A DNA stretch of 64,000 nucleotides from Nonomuraea maritima (GCF_900100395.1 NZ_FNFB01000018.1:1-64000), one strand, 5' to 3'. Shown: positions 50,493 to 60,983, counted from the stretch's first letter. The notes: generated by a model from the letters alone, not told the origin. Translations and numbers: made by a program.

Positions 50493-51419
50493 ATGAGCGT
50501 CGACAACCCGCCCGCGAGCGGGGTCCGCGTGCCCTGGCACGCGGTGCACCCCAAGGTACGCGCGGAGGTGGAGGGCTTCCTCGGCGGGCAGGTGGTCGAG
50601 GCCGTCACACAGACCGGCGGTTTCTCCCCCGCGTGCGCCGCCCGGCTGCGCGCCGGCAACGGCAGGCGCGCCTTCGTCAAGACCGTCGGCCCCGAGCCCA
50701 ACCCGCTGAGCGTCACCCTCTACCGCGACGAGCTGCGGGTCGCCGCCGCCCTGCCCGATCACGTGCCCGCACCCAAATTGCTCACCGGCTTCGAGACGGA
50801 GGGCTGGGTCACCCTGGTCTTCGAGGACGTCGAAGGCGAGCACCCCGCGCAGCCGTGGCGGCGCGACCAGCTCGACCTGGTGTTCGCGGCCCTCGACCAG
50901 AAGGCAGCGGCGCTCACCCCGTCGCCGCTCGCGGTGCCGACCGTGGGCGAGATGTTCGGTGACTCCTTCCGCGGCTGGCGGCGGCTGCTCGACGAGGACA
51001 CGACCGGCCTCGACCCGTGGGCGCTGCGCCACCTGGGCGCGCTCGCCGAGCTGGAGTCGGGATGGGCGGAGGCCGCCGCGGGCGACAGCCTGGTGCACGG
51101 CGACATGCGGGCCGACAACGTGCTGCTCGCCGGCGACCGCGTGTTCTTCGTCGACTGGCCGTACGCGTGCCTCGGCGCTGCCTGGTTCGACCGGCTGGCC
51201 ATGCTGCCGTCGGTCGGGATGCAGGGCGGGCCGCCGCCGCACGAGCTGTTCGCCGACCCCGACCTGGGCGCTACCGCCGTGATCGCCGCCTTCTGCGGCT
51301 ACTTCCTGCGGCAGTCGCGCCTGCCCGATCCGCCCGGCCTGCCCACGGTACGCGCCTTCCAGCGGGCTCAGGGTGTCGTGGCCCTCGACTGGCTGAAGCG
51401 GCGTACCGGCTGGGCCTGA
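50493..51419 (+). CDS. Aminoglycoside phosphotransferase-fold (APH) family protein
   Basis: 308 residues. The catalytic loop LVHGDMRADNVLL and the metal-binding VFFVDWPYA are the Brenner-type motifs of APH/choline-kinase enzymes. The N-lobe lysine is probably K in AFVKTVG. The substrate cannot be told from sequence and resistance should not be assumed. AAGGAGAC precedes the ATG. It is last in the inserted cassette before tsaB. Confidence 0.85.
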   Translation: MSVDNPPASGVRVPWHAVHPKVRAEVEGFLGGQVVEAVTQTGGFSPACAARLRAGNGRRAFVKTVGPEPNPLSVTLYRDELRVAAALPDHVPAPKLLTGFETEGWVTLVFEDVEGEHPAQPWRRDQLDLVFAALDQKAAALTPSPLAVPTVGEMFGDSFRGWRRLLDEDTTGLDPWALRHLGALAELESGWAEAAAGDSLVHGDMRADNVLLAGDRVFFVDWPYACLGAAWFDRLAMLPSVGMQGGPPPHELFADPDLGATAVIAAFCGYFLRQSRLPDPPGLPTVRAFQRAQGVVALDWLKRRTGWA

Positions 51420-51432
51420 CCCCGGCGGCGGG

Positions 51433-51438
51433 TAGGCT
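51433..51438 (+). promoter_or_regulatory. Putative -10 box of tsaB
   Basis: TAGGCT, eight bases before the tsaB GTG, with no Shine-Dalgarno between. It suggests a leaderless or very short-leader mRNA starting here. Confidence 0.45.
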
Positions 51439-51446
51439 AACCAGTC

Positions 51447-52094
51447 GTGCTGGTCCTGGCCTTTGACACCGCGACGCCCGCCGTCACCGCCGCGCTCCAC
51501 GACGGAACGCGGGTGCTCGCCGAGCGCACGACCATCGACGCCCGGCGTCACGGCGAGCTGCTCGTCCCGACGATCGAGCACGTCCTCGGCGAGGCAGGAG
51601 TCCCGCTGCGCGACGTGACAGCCATCGTGGCCGGCAGCGGCCCCGGCCCCTACACCGGCCTGCGCGTCGGGTTGATGACCGCGCAGGGGCTCGCCACCAC
51701 GCTCGGTGTCCCCGCGTACGGCATCTGCAGCCTCGACGCGGTCGCGTACGGCAGCGGGCGCACCGGGCCGTTCATCGCGGCCACCGACGCCCGCCGTAAA
51801 GAGGTGTTCTGGGCGCGGTATTCCGACCTGCGCACCCGCGTGGCGGGGCCGTCCGTCGACCGTCCCGCCGACGTGCCCGTGCAGGGGCTGCCGGTCGTGG
51901 GCGCGGGCGCCGAGCTCTACCCCGACCTCCTCGGCGACGGCCACGGCGCGCCGCCCTACCCGTACGCGGGCGCTCTCGCGGCCCTGGCGGCCGAGCGGCT
52001 GGCCGCGGGCACGCCGCTCGACCCGCCGCGGCCCATCTACCTGCGCAGGCCCGACGCCGTCGTGCCGGGCGCGCCGAAGAGGGTGACGGCGTGA
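51447..52094 (+). CDS. tsaB: tRNA threonylcarbamoyladenosine biosynthesis protein TsaB
   Basis: 215 residues. TsaB is the scaffold partner of TsaD. The ASKHA-fold N-terminus LVLAFDTATPAVTAALHDGT and the GSGPGPYTGLRVGLMTAQGL segment are diagnostic. The GTG start lies just after TAGGCT. It overlaps rimI by four bases (GTGA). Confidence 0.95.
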   Translation: MLVLAFDTATPAVTAALHDGTRVLAERTTIDARRHGELLVPTIEHVLGEAGVPLRDVTAIVAGSGPGPYTGLRVGLMTAQGLATTLGVPAYGICSLDAVAYGSGRTGPFIAATDARRKEVFWARYSDLRTRVAGPSVDRPADVPVQGLPVVGAGAELYPDLLGDGHGAPPYPYAGALAALAAERLAAGTPLDPPRPIYLRRPDAVVPGAPKRVTA

Positions 52095-52549
52095 AGCTGC
52101 GGCCGATGACCGGCGACGACCTGCCTGCCGTCATGGACATCGAGCGTTCCACGTTCCCGCTCGACGCCTGGAGCGAGGGCATGATGCGCGGCGAGCTCGC
52201 CGACATGCCCCGTACCCGCCACTACGTGGTGGCCCTGATCGACGACCGGATCGTCGGCTACGCCGGTATCGCCGCCGCTGCCGACCAGGCCGACGTGCAG
52301 ACGATCGCGGTGCTGGAGAATCACCGCGGCACCGGCGTCGGCAGCGCGATGCTCAACGCGCTGCTCGCCGAGGCCGGCCGGCGCGGCGCCCGCGAGATCT
52401 TCCTCGAGGTGCGCGCCGACAACCCGCACGCGCAGGCGGTCTACCTGCATTTCGGGTTCGAGGAGATCGGCCTGCGCCGCCGCTACTACGACGACGGCAC
52501 CGACGCGATCATCATGAGAAGGAAACTGGGTGACTCCTCCGCTCCCTGA
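52091..52549 (+). CDS. rimI: Ribosomal-protein-alanine N-acetyltransferase
   Basis: 152 residues, GNAT fold. The acetyl-CoA loop is VLENHRGTGVGSAML; the C-terminal NPHAQAVYLHFGFEEIGLRR motif is typical of RimI, which acetylates the N-terminus of S18. It overlaps tsaB and precedes tsaD, the standard actinobacterial order. Confidence 0.95.
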   Translation: MKLRPMTGDDLPAVMDIERSTFPLDAWSEGMMRGELADMPRTRHYVVALIDDRIVGYAGIAAAADQADVQTIAVLENHRGTGVGSAMLNALLAEAGRRGAREIFLEVRADNPHAQAVYLHFGFEEIGLRRRYYDDGTDAIIMRRKLGDSSAP

Positions 52550-52744
52550 AGAGAGCGGCTTCTCGCCCCGCTCGCGCGGGAGACGACGGCCAAGCCCTGA
52601 CCGATGCCCGAAAGCACGAAAGCAATCGTATCCGGAGGTGGCGACAATTTCCGAGGTTCTGTCACTGCACGCTCGGGCCTTGACGGCCCTCCCGCTCCCG
52701 ATTCCCCCGTCGCCTCAAGGCGACGGTCCCCTCGGGAGGATCTG

Positions 52745-53776
52745 ATGGCTGACGCACCTTTGGTCCTCGGCATCGAGACGTCCTGCGACGAGACCGGCAT
52801 CGGCATCGTCAGGGGCCACACGCTGCTGGCCAACACCATCGCCTCCAGCATGGACGAGCACGCGCGCTTCGGCGGGGTCGTGCCCGAGGTCGCCTCGCGC
52901 GCCCACCTGGAGGCCATGACACCCACGGTGGAGGCGGCGCTGGCCGCTGCCGGGCTGACGTTCTCCGACATCGACGCCGTCGCCGTGACCGCCGGTCCTG
53001 GGCTCGCCGGGGCGCTGCTGGTCGGAGTGGCCGCGGCCAAGTCGTACGCGCTGGGCCTCGGTGTGCCGCTCTACGGCGTCAACCACCTGGCCGCGCACGT
53101 CGCGGTCGACCAGCTGGAGCACGGGCCGCTGCCCAAGCCGTGCGTGGCCCTGCTCGTCTCCGGCGGCCACTCCTCGCTCCTGCTCGTGCCCGACGTCGCC
53201 TCCGACGTCGTCTCGCTCGGCTCCACCGTCGACGACGCGGCCGGTGAGGCCTTCGACAAGGTGGCGCGGGTGCTCGGGCTGCCGTTCCCCGGCGGCCCCC
53301 ACATCGACCGGGCCGCCCGCGACGGCTCCGGCACGTCGATCACGTTCCCGCGCGGCAAGATCGACGACGGCACGCTCGACTTCTCCTTCTCCGGCCTGAA
53401 GACGGCCGTGGCCCGCTGGGTCGAGGCCCGCGAGGCGCAGGGCGAGTCGATCCACGTGCCCGACGTCGCCGCGTCCTTCCAGGAGGCCGTGGTCGACGTG
53501 CTGACCCGCAAGGCGCTGCAGGCCTGCCGCAAGTACGACGTGCACGACCTGCTGATCGGCGGCGGCGTGGCGGCGAACTCGCGGCTGCGCGCCCTGGCCC
53601 AGGAACGCTGCGACGCGGCCGGCGTGCGGCTGCGGGTGCCCCGTCCTGGCCTGTGCACCGACAACGGCGCCATGGTCGCGGCCCTCGGCTCCGACCTCGT
53701 GGCGGCCGGTGTGACGCCGTCGACGCTGGAGATCCCCGCCGACTCCTCGCTGCCGATCACGACTGTGCACGTCTAG
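52745..53776 (+). CDS. tsaD: tRNA N6-adenosine threonylcarbamoyltransferase TsaD
   Basis: 343 residues. TsaD transfers threonylcarbamoyl to A37. Conserved parts are GIETSCDETGIGIV, the metal-binding GVNHLAAHV, LLVSGGHSSLLLV and CTDNGAMVA. The ATG at 52745 follows GGGAGGA; an open frame back to 52604 is not conserved. The 195-base gap after rimI includes the hairpin CGTCGCCT/AGGCGACG at about 52710. The 3' end overlaps the convergent acyltransferase by 20 bases. Confidence 0.97.
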   Translation: MADAPLVLGIETSCDETGIGIVRGHTLLANTIASSMDEHARFGGVVPEVASRAHLEAMTPTVEAALAAAGLTFSDIDAVAVTAGPGLAGALLVGVAAAKSYALGLGVPLYGVNHLAAHVAVDQLEHGPLPKPCVALLVSGGHSSLLLVPDVASDVVSLGSTVDDAAGEAFDKVARVLGLPFPGGPHIDRAARDGSGTSITFPRGKIDDGTLDFSFSGLKTAVARWVEAREAQGESIHVPDVAASFQEAVVDVLTRKALQACRKYDVHDLLIGGGVAANSRLRALAQERCDAAGVRLRVPRPGLCTDNGAMVAALGSDLVAAGVTPSTLEIPADSSLPITTVHV

Positions 53777-55079
53777 ACCGGGCACGCGTGAGACGCAGCG
53801 TCGTGGCACCCGCGAAATAGCCGGCCACCGCCACGACGGGCATGCCCGTGACGCCGTGGTCCCCGGGCCCGGCCATGGCGATGCCGAGCAGCCCCGCGAG
53901 CGCGACGGCCATGCCGGAGCAGGCGAGGACGCCCGCGACGGTCCCCGCGCGCGCCCCCGCCGCGGGGCAGGGGCCGGAGCGCCGCTCCACGGGCCCGAAC
54001 ACGGCCACCAGGCCGAGCAGGACGAGGGCCAGCGCCACCAGCCAGGGCAGGCGCAGCAGCAGCCACAGGGGCGTGCCCGGCGGCGGAGCGGCCAGCATCC
54101 CCGACGGGTACAGCAGCACCGCGCCGATCAGGGCCGCCGTCATGTGCCACAGGAAGATCGTCATGATCACCGCGTTGACCGCCACGACGACGGTCCACGG
54201 GCGCAGCCGCCGCAGCCACCGGCAGGAGGCGTCGTGCACGGCCAGTCCCAGCCCGATCTGCGTGGTGGCCAGCGCCAGCAGCGCCAGGGTCGGCGGCGAG
54301 GTGTTCGCCCCCACCATGCTGAGCGGGTAGGGGCCGAGCACGGTGAGCAGCACCAGGAGCGTCGCCCCGACGGCCGCCAGCGGCAGCCCCACCCGCGGCC
54401 GGGCGGGCAGGCGTCCGTCCTGCCAGGCGAAGCCCACCTGGTGCATGGCGAGCCAGGCGAACAGGTAGTTGGCCTGTCCCAGGGCCGGGGCCCACCCGGT
54501 GAGCCGGGCCGCGTCGCCCACGCAGACCAGGACGGCCAGCACGACCGGCACCGCGAGCCCGTACCGGCGGTGGACGGCGTGCGTCACCGGCGTGAGCACC
54601 ACCACCGCCAGGTACGCGGCCAGGAACCACAGCGGTATCCCGGCAAGCCACACCGCCATGCCCACCATGCCGGGATCGCCGCCGGCGACGTTGCCCGACA
54701 CCGCGACCGCGGTCAGCACCGCCAGCAGCAGCGTGGTCGGCCGGAGCAGCCGGTCGGTGCGCCGCAGCATCCAGGCGGCGGTGTCACCGCCACGGCCGCG
54801 GTGGGAGGCCAGCGACGACGCGTTGGAGTAGCCGCCGACCAGGAAGAACAGCGGCATCACCTGGAACAGCCAGGTGAACGGCGCTGTCCAGGACACCAGG
54901 TCGAGCGCGTTGCCGCCGTGCAGGCGGCCGTCGTAGGCGACGTGTGTCACGAGCCAGTGCCCGAGGACCACGGCGCCGATCGCGACGGCGCGCAGCAGGT
55001 CGACATGGCGATCACGACGGGCCGGCGTCTCTTCCGCCAGCCGCCGCATCTCGCGCAGGGCTCCCGCCGTCAGCGGCAT
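53757..55079 (-). CDS. Acyltransferase-3 family membrane protein
   Basis: 440 residues with about ten membrane segments. The N-terminal R-x10-H motif of the family is DLLRAVAIGAVVLGHWLVTH, and MPLFFLVGGYSNASSLAS follows. Such proteins acetylate or acylate sugars and lipids of the envelope, some with antibiotic pathways; the substrate is unknown. The start has only a weak ribosome-binding site. Convergent with tsaD. Confidence 0.9.
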   Translation of the reverse strand: MPLTAGALREMRRLAEETPARRDRHVDLLRAVAIGAVVLGHWLVTHVAYDGRLHGGNALDLVSWTAPFTWLFQVMPLFFLVGGYSNASSLASHRGRGGDTAAWMLRRTDRLLRPTTLLLAVLTAVAVSGNVAGGDPGMVGMAVWLAGIPLWFLAAYLAVVVLTPVTHAVHRRYGLAVPVVLAVLVCVGDAARLTGWAPALGQANYLFAWLAMHQVGFAWQDGRLPARPRVGLPLAAVGATLLVLLTVLGPYPLSMVGANTSPPTLALLALATTQIGLGLAVHDASCRWLRRLRPWTVVVAVNAVIMTIFLWHMTAALIGAVLLYPSGMLAAPPPGTPLWLLLRLPWLVALALVLLGLVAVFGPVERRSGPCPAAGARAGTVAGVLACSGMAVALAGLLGIAMAGPGDHGVTGMPVVAVAGYFAGATTLRLTRARSRRAQS

Positions 55080-55111
55080 CCCTGTCGTCTACCCGCCGCA
55101 CGGCCGGTGTA

Positions 55112-56857
55112 TCAGTCTTTGGTACGGGCGGGACGCAGGAGGGCCTCGGCGAGAGCCAGCATGGTCTCTTCCAGCGCGCCCAGCCGCTTGGTGAGGTCGT
55201 GGGTGGCGGGCTCGACGATCTCGGTGACCGTCTCGACCAGCTCGTCGCGGTCGGGGCGCGCCCGTACCAGGTCGCCGAGCGCGTCGGCGGCCGTGGCGAG
55301 CCGCTCGGCCTGCTCGCCGGTGTGCGACCGGATCAGCTCGTCGACCTTCTCGGGCAGGGCCAGAGCGGCGGGCAGCTCGTCGACGCTCCGGCTGACGGCC
55401 TCGATGCGCTCGTCGACCGCCTCCAGATGTGTGCCGGCCTGCTCGGTGCGGGTGGCGAGGCCGTTCACGCGGGTGTCGAGGCCGTCGAAGCGGTTGTCGA
55501 TCGTGTCGAAGCGGCTGCTGATGTGCTCTTCGGCCTCGGTCAGCCGCTCGTCGATGGCGTCCATCTGGCTGTCGAGCTTGTTGAAGCGGCCCTCGCCGCG
55601 GACGGCGCTGTCGCCGACGCGCTGGTCGGTGGCGGTGACGCGCTCGTCGAGCGCGTTGAAGCGGCTGTCGATGCGGGAGTGGAGCGCGTCGAAGCGGTCG
55701 TCGTGGCGGCCCAGGTGACCGTCGAGGGCGCCGAGGCGCTTGTCGACCGCGCCGAGCTGGTGGTCGACGGACGAGAGCCGCTTGTCGACGCCGCCCAGGT
55801 GGCCGTCGACGCCGTCGAGCCGGGTGTCGATGTCGGCCAGGCACTCGTCGGCGGACTCGAGCCGGCTGTCGAAGCCGGTGAGCCGCGTGTCGAGGGCGGC
55901 GAGCCGGCCCTCGGCCCGCTCGAGGCGGGCGTCCACGCCGCTGAGCCGGGCCGTCAGGCGCTGCTCGCTCTCGCCGAGCTGGACGGACAGGTGCTGGTCG
56001 GTCTCGTCGAGCCGGCTCGCGAGGCGCTGCTCGACGGCCGACAGGCGGCCGGTGAGCTGCTCGTCGGCGTCCTTGAGGCGGCGTACGAGGCGTTCGTCGG
56101 CCTCGACCAGCGCGGTGGCGAGCCGCTGGTCGGTCTCGTCGAGCCGGGCCGTGACGCGCCTGTCGGTCTCGTCGAGCCTGGTGGTGAAGCGCTGCTCGGC
56201 GGCCCCGACCGCGTCGGACACCTGCTCGCCGACGCCTTCCGACAGCCCGGTGACGACGTCCTCCACCCGGTCGGTACGGGTCGCGAGGTCGGCCACCGAC
56301 TTGTCGAGCCGGGTGAACCGGCCCGCGGCGGCCTCCATGCTCGAGTTGAGTACGGCCAGCTTGGCCGCGAAGTCGGACATGTTCCTGGTGATGCCGTCGG
56401 TGCTGTCGAGCACCGACTGCAGGCGTTTGAGCGCCTTGTCGACGTTCTCGCCCACGGTGCCGAGATCGGCCTGCAGGGCGGGCAGCTCGCTGACCGGGGA
56501 CACCTGGCTGTCGATCTCGCCGACCTTGTCGCCCACGGAGTCGACGTGGTCGCGTACGGCCTCGACGTGCTGGGCCAGGCTCTCGGCCCACATCGGCGGC
56601 TTGACGGAGATCTCGTCGAGCCGTCCGCTGACCGACTCGAGCGTGCCGCTGAGGCCGCCCAGCTCCCGCTCGCGTACCTCGCGCAGCAGCCATTCCATGC
56701 CCTCGAGCCGCTGGCGGATCTCGTCGAGGACGGCGCCCTGCGTGCGCTGTTCGTACACATGGTCCTGCGCGGCGCGCGCGAGCAGGTCGCGCATCCTCTC
56801 GGAGATGGCGGAATGCCCGCCTGCCTGAAGAAGGGTGGTGTGGTTGGAATGGTCCAC
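55112..56857 (-). CDS. Long coiled-coil protein with tandem D-x-RL repeats
   Basis: 581 residues without signal peptide or membrane segment. From about residue 60 to 540 it is one heptad-rich coiled coil; many units resemble RLDxxDxRL (for example TARLDETDQRLATALVEADE and DTRLDGVDGHLGGVDKRLSS). The GTG start at 56857 follows AAGGAG. The repeats keep other frames open on both strands, but the codon bias, ribosome-binding site and heptads support this one. Possibly a cytoskeletal or scaffold protein; unverified. The gene lies alone between two minus-strand genes. Confidence 0.88.
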   Translation of the reverse strand: MDHSNHTTLLQAGGHSAISERMRDLLARAAQDHVYEQRTQGAVLDEIRQRLEGMEWLLREVRERELGGLSGTLESVSGRLDEISVKPPMWAESLAQHVEAVRDHVDSVGDKVGEIDSQVSPVSELPALQADLGTVGENVDKALKRLQSVLDSTDGITRNMSDFAAKLAVLNSSMEAAAGRFTRLDKSVADLATRTDRVEDVVTGLSEGVGEQVSDAVGAAEQRFTTRLDETDRRVTARLDETDQRLATALVEADERLVRRLKDADEQLTGRLSAVEQRLASRLDETDQHLSVQLGESEQRLTARLSGVDARLERAEGRLAALDTRLTGFDSRLESADECLADIDTRLDGVDGHLGGVDKRLSSVDHQLGAVDKRLGALDGHLGRHDDRFDALHSRIDSRFNALDERVTATDQRVGDSAVRGEGRFNKLDSQMDAIDERLTEAEEHISSRFDTIDNRFDGLDTRVNGLATRTEQAGTHLEAVDERIEAVSRSVDELPAALALPEKVDELIRSHTGEQAERLATAADALGDLVRARPDRDELVETVTEIVEPATHDLTKRLGALEETMLALAEALLRPARTKD

Positions 56858-57052
56858 CGAAAGCTCCTTCGCTCGCCGACGGTCTGCCGCGCAGCGGTGG
56901 GGTAGGTCCGGTTTGCTGATGAAAGAGCGAGAACGCGGGTAACCGCATTAGGGGGAGAACTCCCGCCCGCCCACCTTAGCCCTTGAAACAAGGTCGGACA
57001 GCCGCGAAGTGAAAGGTCACGGTTAACGGGTTAATTGCCCGTATTCGTGGGT

Positions 57053-58243
57053 TCAGGCAGGTGAGAGGGGGTGGCAGATCAGGGCAAGAGGCCTGTCGCC
57101 GACCCTGGTAAGAATGACGACAGCCGAATTTCGGCCGTTGAGCCGCAAATCGGTGCGGAGACGCTCGATATCGACAGCAGAGCCGCGCTTCTTGACGGTC
57201 ACATTGCCGATGTCCCGTGCGCGGAGAGCGGCGCGCAGCTTTTTCAGTGAGAACGGAAGAACGTCCTCGATCTCATATCTCGTCGCCCACGGGGTCTCCG
57301 CCGGGTCGTCCGCGGTGATGTAGGCGATCATGGGGTCGAGCAGGCGGCCGCCGACCAGTTCGGCCACCTCGCCCACCAGATGGGCGCGAACGGCCGCGCC
57401 GTCGGGTTCGTACACGTAGCGGCCGGGCCGGCCGACCGGGGCCACCGCGCCGGTGGCGGTGAGGGTGTGCCCGCCGGGCAGCAGCGTGGCCCGCCGTCCG
57501 CCGCCGCCCCCGGTCCAGAGCGTGGCCTCCTTGACCTCGCCCTTGTACGACACCCACTCCGCCTGCGCCCCTTCGGGGATGAACTCGTACGGGATGCCGG
57601 GGGCGACCTTCAGGCACGCCAGGCTCGACCTGGAGACCAGGTCGAGCACCACCGGCCACGGCGGCGAGTAGGCCATGGGGTCGAACGTCCGTCCCTTGCC
57701 CGAGCGGCGGGCCGGGTCGGCGAACAGCACGTCGTAGTCCTCGGGACGGACGCCTGCCGCGTCGGCGACGGTCACCGTCACCAGGTCGGCCAGCCCGAGC
57801 GCCTCGGCGTTGGCCCGCGCCACGGCCACGGTCAGCGGGTCGGTGTCGACGGCGTCCACCGCGCAGCCGGCGCGGGCGAGCGCGAGCAGGTCGCCGCCGA
57901 CGCCGCAGCAGGCGTCCGCCACGCGCGGCGGGTCCGCGGCTCCGGTGGTCTCGCGGTGGAGCGCCAGGAGCCGGTTGGCGCGGTGGGCGGCGACCTCCGC
58001 CCGGGTGGACTGCTCCAGGCCGTGCGGGGTGAAGTACATGAGGGCGGCGTCCGCGCCGAACTTCGCCTTGGCCCGTTCCCTGAGCGCGGCCTGGGTGAGG
58101 GCGGCGGAGGTGAGGGCGGCGTCGTACGACCTGCGCAGTTTCGTGGCGGCGGCGACCGGGTCGGCGCCGGTGAGCTCCCCGGCCTCCGCGAGTGCCCGCT
58201 GCCCGCGCGGTGTCAGCAGCTCGGTGAAGGCGTCAAGGTCCAC
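57053..58243 (-). CDS. SAM-dependent methyltransferase with THUMP-like domain
   Basis: 396 residues. An N-terminal helical part (about 1-90) precedes the methyltransferase fold with SAM motif I VADACCGVGGDLLALARAG and motif IV FADPARRSGKGRTFDP. The C-terminal about 75 residues (EIEDVLPFSLKKLRAALRAR and RLRTDLRLNGRNSAVVILTR) match the THUMP-like domain of a class of actinobacterial tRNA/rRNA methyltransferase-like proteins. The GTG at 58243 lies eight bases after TAACGT (58252-58257, minus). It is divergent from groES. Confidence 0.9.
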   Translation of the reverse strand: MDLDAFTELLTPRGQRALAEAGELTGADPVAAATKLRRSYDAALTSAALTQAALRERAKAKFGADAALMYFTPHGLEQSTRAEVAAHRANRLLALHRETTGAADPPRVADACCGVGGDLLALARAGCAVDAVDTDPLTVAVARANAEALGLADLVTVTVADAAGVRPEDYDVLFADPARRSGKGRTFDPMAYSPPWPVVLDLVSRSSLACLKVAPGIPYEFIPEGAQAEWVSYKGEVKEATLWTGGGGGRRATLLPGGHTLTATGAVAPVGRPGRYVYEPDGAAVRAHLVGEVAELVGGRLLDPMIAYITADDPAETPWATRYEIEDVLPFSLKKLRAALRARDIGNVTVKKRGSAVDIERLRTDLRLNGRNSAVVILTRVGDRPLALICHPLSPA

Positions 58244-58480
58244 GCCACCCGACGTTAGCGCCCCCAGCGATCCCTCCGGGCGTCGGCCCGCGTCCGTGGC
58301 CGTGGTCGCCTCTGTGGCCCCGCGCTGTGGCCGCGTTCGCGATGCCGGGACGCCGCGCCCGGTTTCCTCCAGGTTTCGTGCGGAAGGCCACCGGGCACGC
58401 AAGAGCCTACGGGGACGGGGACATCGTCGCTGATCGAGCCGCGAACACGGGTCTGATCGCTCACAGCAAACGCGTTCGTG

Positions 58481-58509
58481 TTGACTGTCAAGCCCCGCTT
58501 GCATATGTT
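58481..58509 (+). promoter_or_regulatory. Promoter of groES-groEL
   Basis: TTGACT (58481-58486), 17-bp spacer, TATGTT (58504-58509). The expected start at about 58516 lies in the CIRCE operator. Confidence 0.85.
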
Positions 58510-58514
58510 TCCTG

Positions 58515-58541
58515 TTGGCACTCTCCCCTTGAGAGTGCCAA
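58515..58541. promoter_or_regulatory. CIRCE operator (HrcA binding site)
   Basis: TTGGCACTC (58515-58523), nine-base spacer, GAGTGCCAA (58533-58541). This is the CIRCE inverted repeat with one symmetric change from the canonical TTAGCACTC. HrcA represses groESL through it; heat shock relieves repression. Confidence 0.96.
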
Positions 58542-58629
58542 CGTGCGACGAGGCAGGTCTGACACCCGCGACGGCAGGCCCAGCTGGTCGCCTCTTCTGA
58601 TCATTCAAATCTGAAGGGGAGGTCCGATC

Positions 58630-58941
58630 GTGACGACCGCCACCAAGGTTCCCGTTAAGCCGCTCGGCGACCGCATTGTGGTTCAGCCGCTTGAGGCCGA
58701 GCAGACCACCGCTTCCGGCCTGGTCATCCCGGACACCGCCAAGGAGAAGCCGCAGGAGGGCAAGGTCCTCGCGGTGGGCCCCGGCAACTGGGACGAGGAC
58801 GGCGACAAGCGGATTCCGCTCGACGTCTCCGAGGGCGACATCGTCCTCTACAGCAAGTACGGCGGCACCGAGGTCAAGTACGGCGGCGAGGAGTACCTCG
58901 TGCTCTCCGCCCGCGACGTTCTCGCGATCATCGAGAAGTAG
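58630..58941 (+). CDS. groES: Co-chaperonin GroES
   Basis: 103 residues. It caps the GroEL cavity as a heptamer. The mobile loop is LVIPDTAKEKPQEGKV; the C-terminus SARDVLAIIEK is typical. The GTG at 58630 has AGGGGAGG upstream. It is the first gene of the CIRCE-controlled pair. Confidence 0.98.
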   Translation: MTTATKVPVKPLGDRIVVQPLEAEQTTASGLVIPDTAKEKPQEGKVLAVGPGNWDEDGDKRIPLDVSEGDIVLYSKYGGTEVKYGGEEYLVLSARDVLAIIEK

Positions 58942-59014
58942 GCCGGACGTGTCGGGCCCCGGGCGCTCTTAGGGGCGGCCGGGGCCTTTGACGCTAGAGA
59001 GGACTTTCAGCAAA

Positions 59015-60634
<1,620 letters not shown>

Positions 60635-60656
60635 CCCCTCGCTGGTTCGACCGCAT

Positions 60657-60695
60657 CGGCCCGCCCCCACGAAGGGTGCGGGCCGTTCGGCTTTC
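60657..60695 (+). terminator. Terminator of groES-groEL
   Basis: CGGCCCGC (60657-60664) pairs with GCGGGCCG (60678-60685), with inner CCC/GGG pairing, followed by TTCGGCTTTCC. A moderately T-rich tail. Confidence 0.7.
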
Positions 60696-60744
60696 CTGAG
60701 GCCGTCCGTCCTGCGGGCGGATGAGTGTTTCGCTTCACAGCCAT

Positions 60745-60946
60745 CAGCGGCCGGGACGGGCGAAGCAGGCGCAAGCGGAGCGCCCGACTGAGGTCATGGG
60801 CGAAGCCCGCGCCGGCGCGGCGCCTGCGGCTTCCCAGCCACGCAGGCTGCGCCGAGATCGAGGCGCTCGACCGGCTGCCTGACAGCGTCCTGATGAACCT
60901 GCGCTCGTTGCCGGAGGACTTCCGCGTGGCCGTCTACCTGACCGCC
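60745..60946 (+). pseudogene. Decayed SigH/SigR-type ECF sigma factor fragment
   Basis: In frame 2 (from about 60901 back to 60850) the translation AEIEALDRLPDSVLMNLRSL continues PEDFRVAVYLTA. This matches the region 4 start of SigH/SigR-type ECF sigma factors, where AEVEALE-LPD--I--ALQALPEEFRMAVYYAD is usual. Just upstream, in a different frame, RAKQAQAERPTEV resembles the region 2-4 linker (KKQRQPAEYPTEQ). The frames change near 60850 at RLR/AEIEA, and similarity stops after YLTA. It has no start, regions 1-2 or the rest of region 4. Confidence 0.7.
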
Positions 60947-60973
60947 GCCTCGCGCACGTGCGCGAGGCGGCGG
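60942..60973. repeat. 32-bp perfect palindrome
   Basis: CCGCCGCCTCGCGCAC (60942-60957) is followed directly by its exact reverse complement (60958-60973). It lies at the 3' boundary of the sigma-factor remnant, before the csp terminator. Confidence 0.85.
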
Positions 60974-60983
60974 CCGGGAACGA

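Noticed and set aside
50493..51419. Aminoglycoside resistance gene
   Set aside because: Only the broad APH fold motifs are visible; housekeeping context and no specific resistance signature.
53856..55718. 620-residue plus-strand frame opposite the acyltransferase and coiled-coil genes
   Set aside because: Spans two minus-strand genes and their spacer; Arg/Gln/His-rich shadow.
54944..56905. 653-residue plus-strand frame opposite the coiled-coil gene
   Set aside because: The repeats keep several frames open; heptads, the ribosome-binding site and start support the minus-strand gene.
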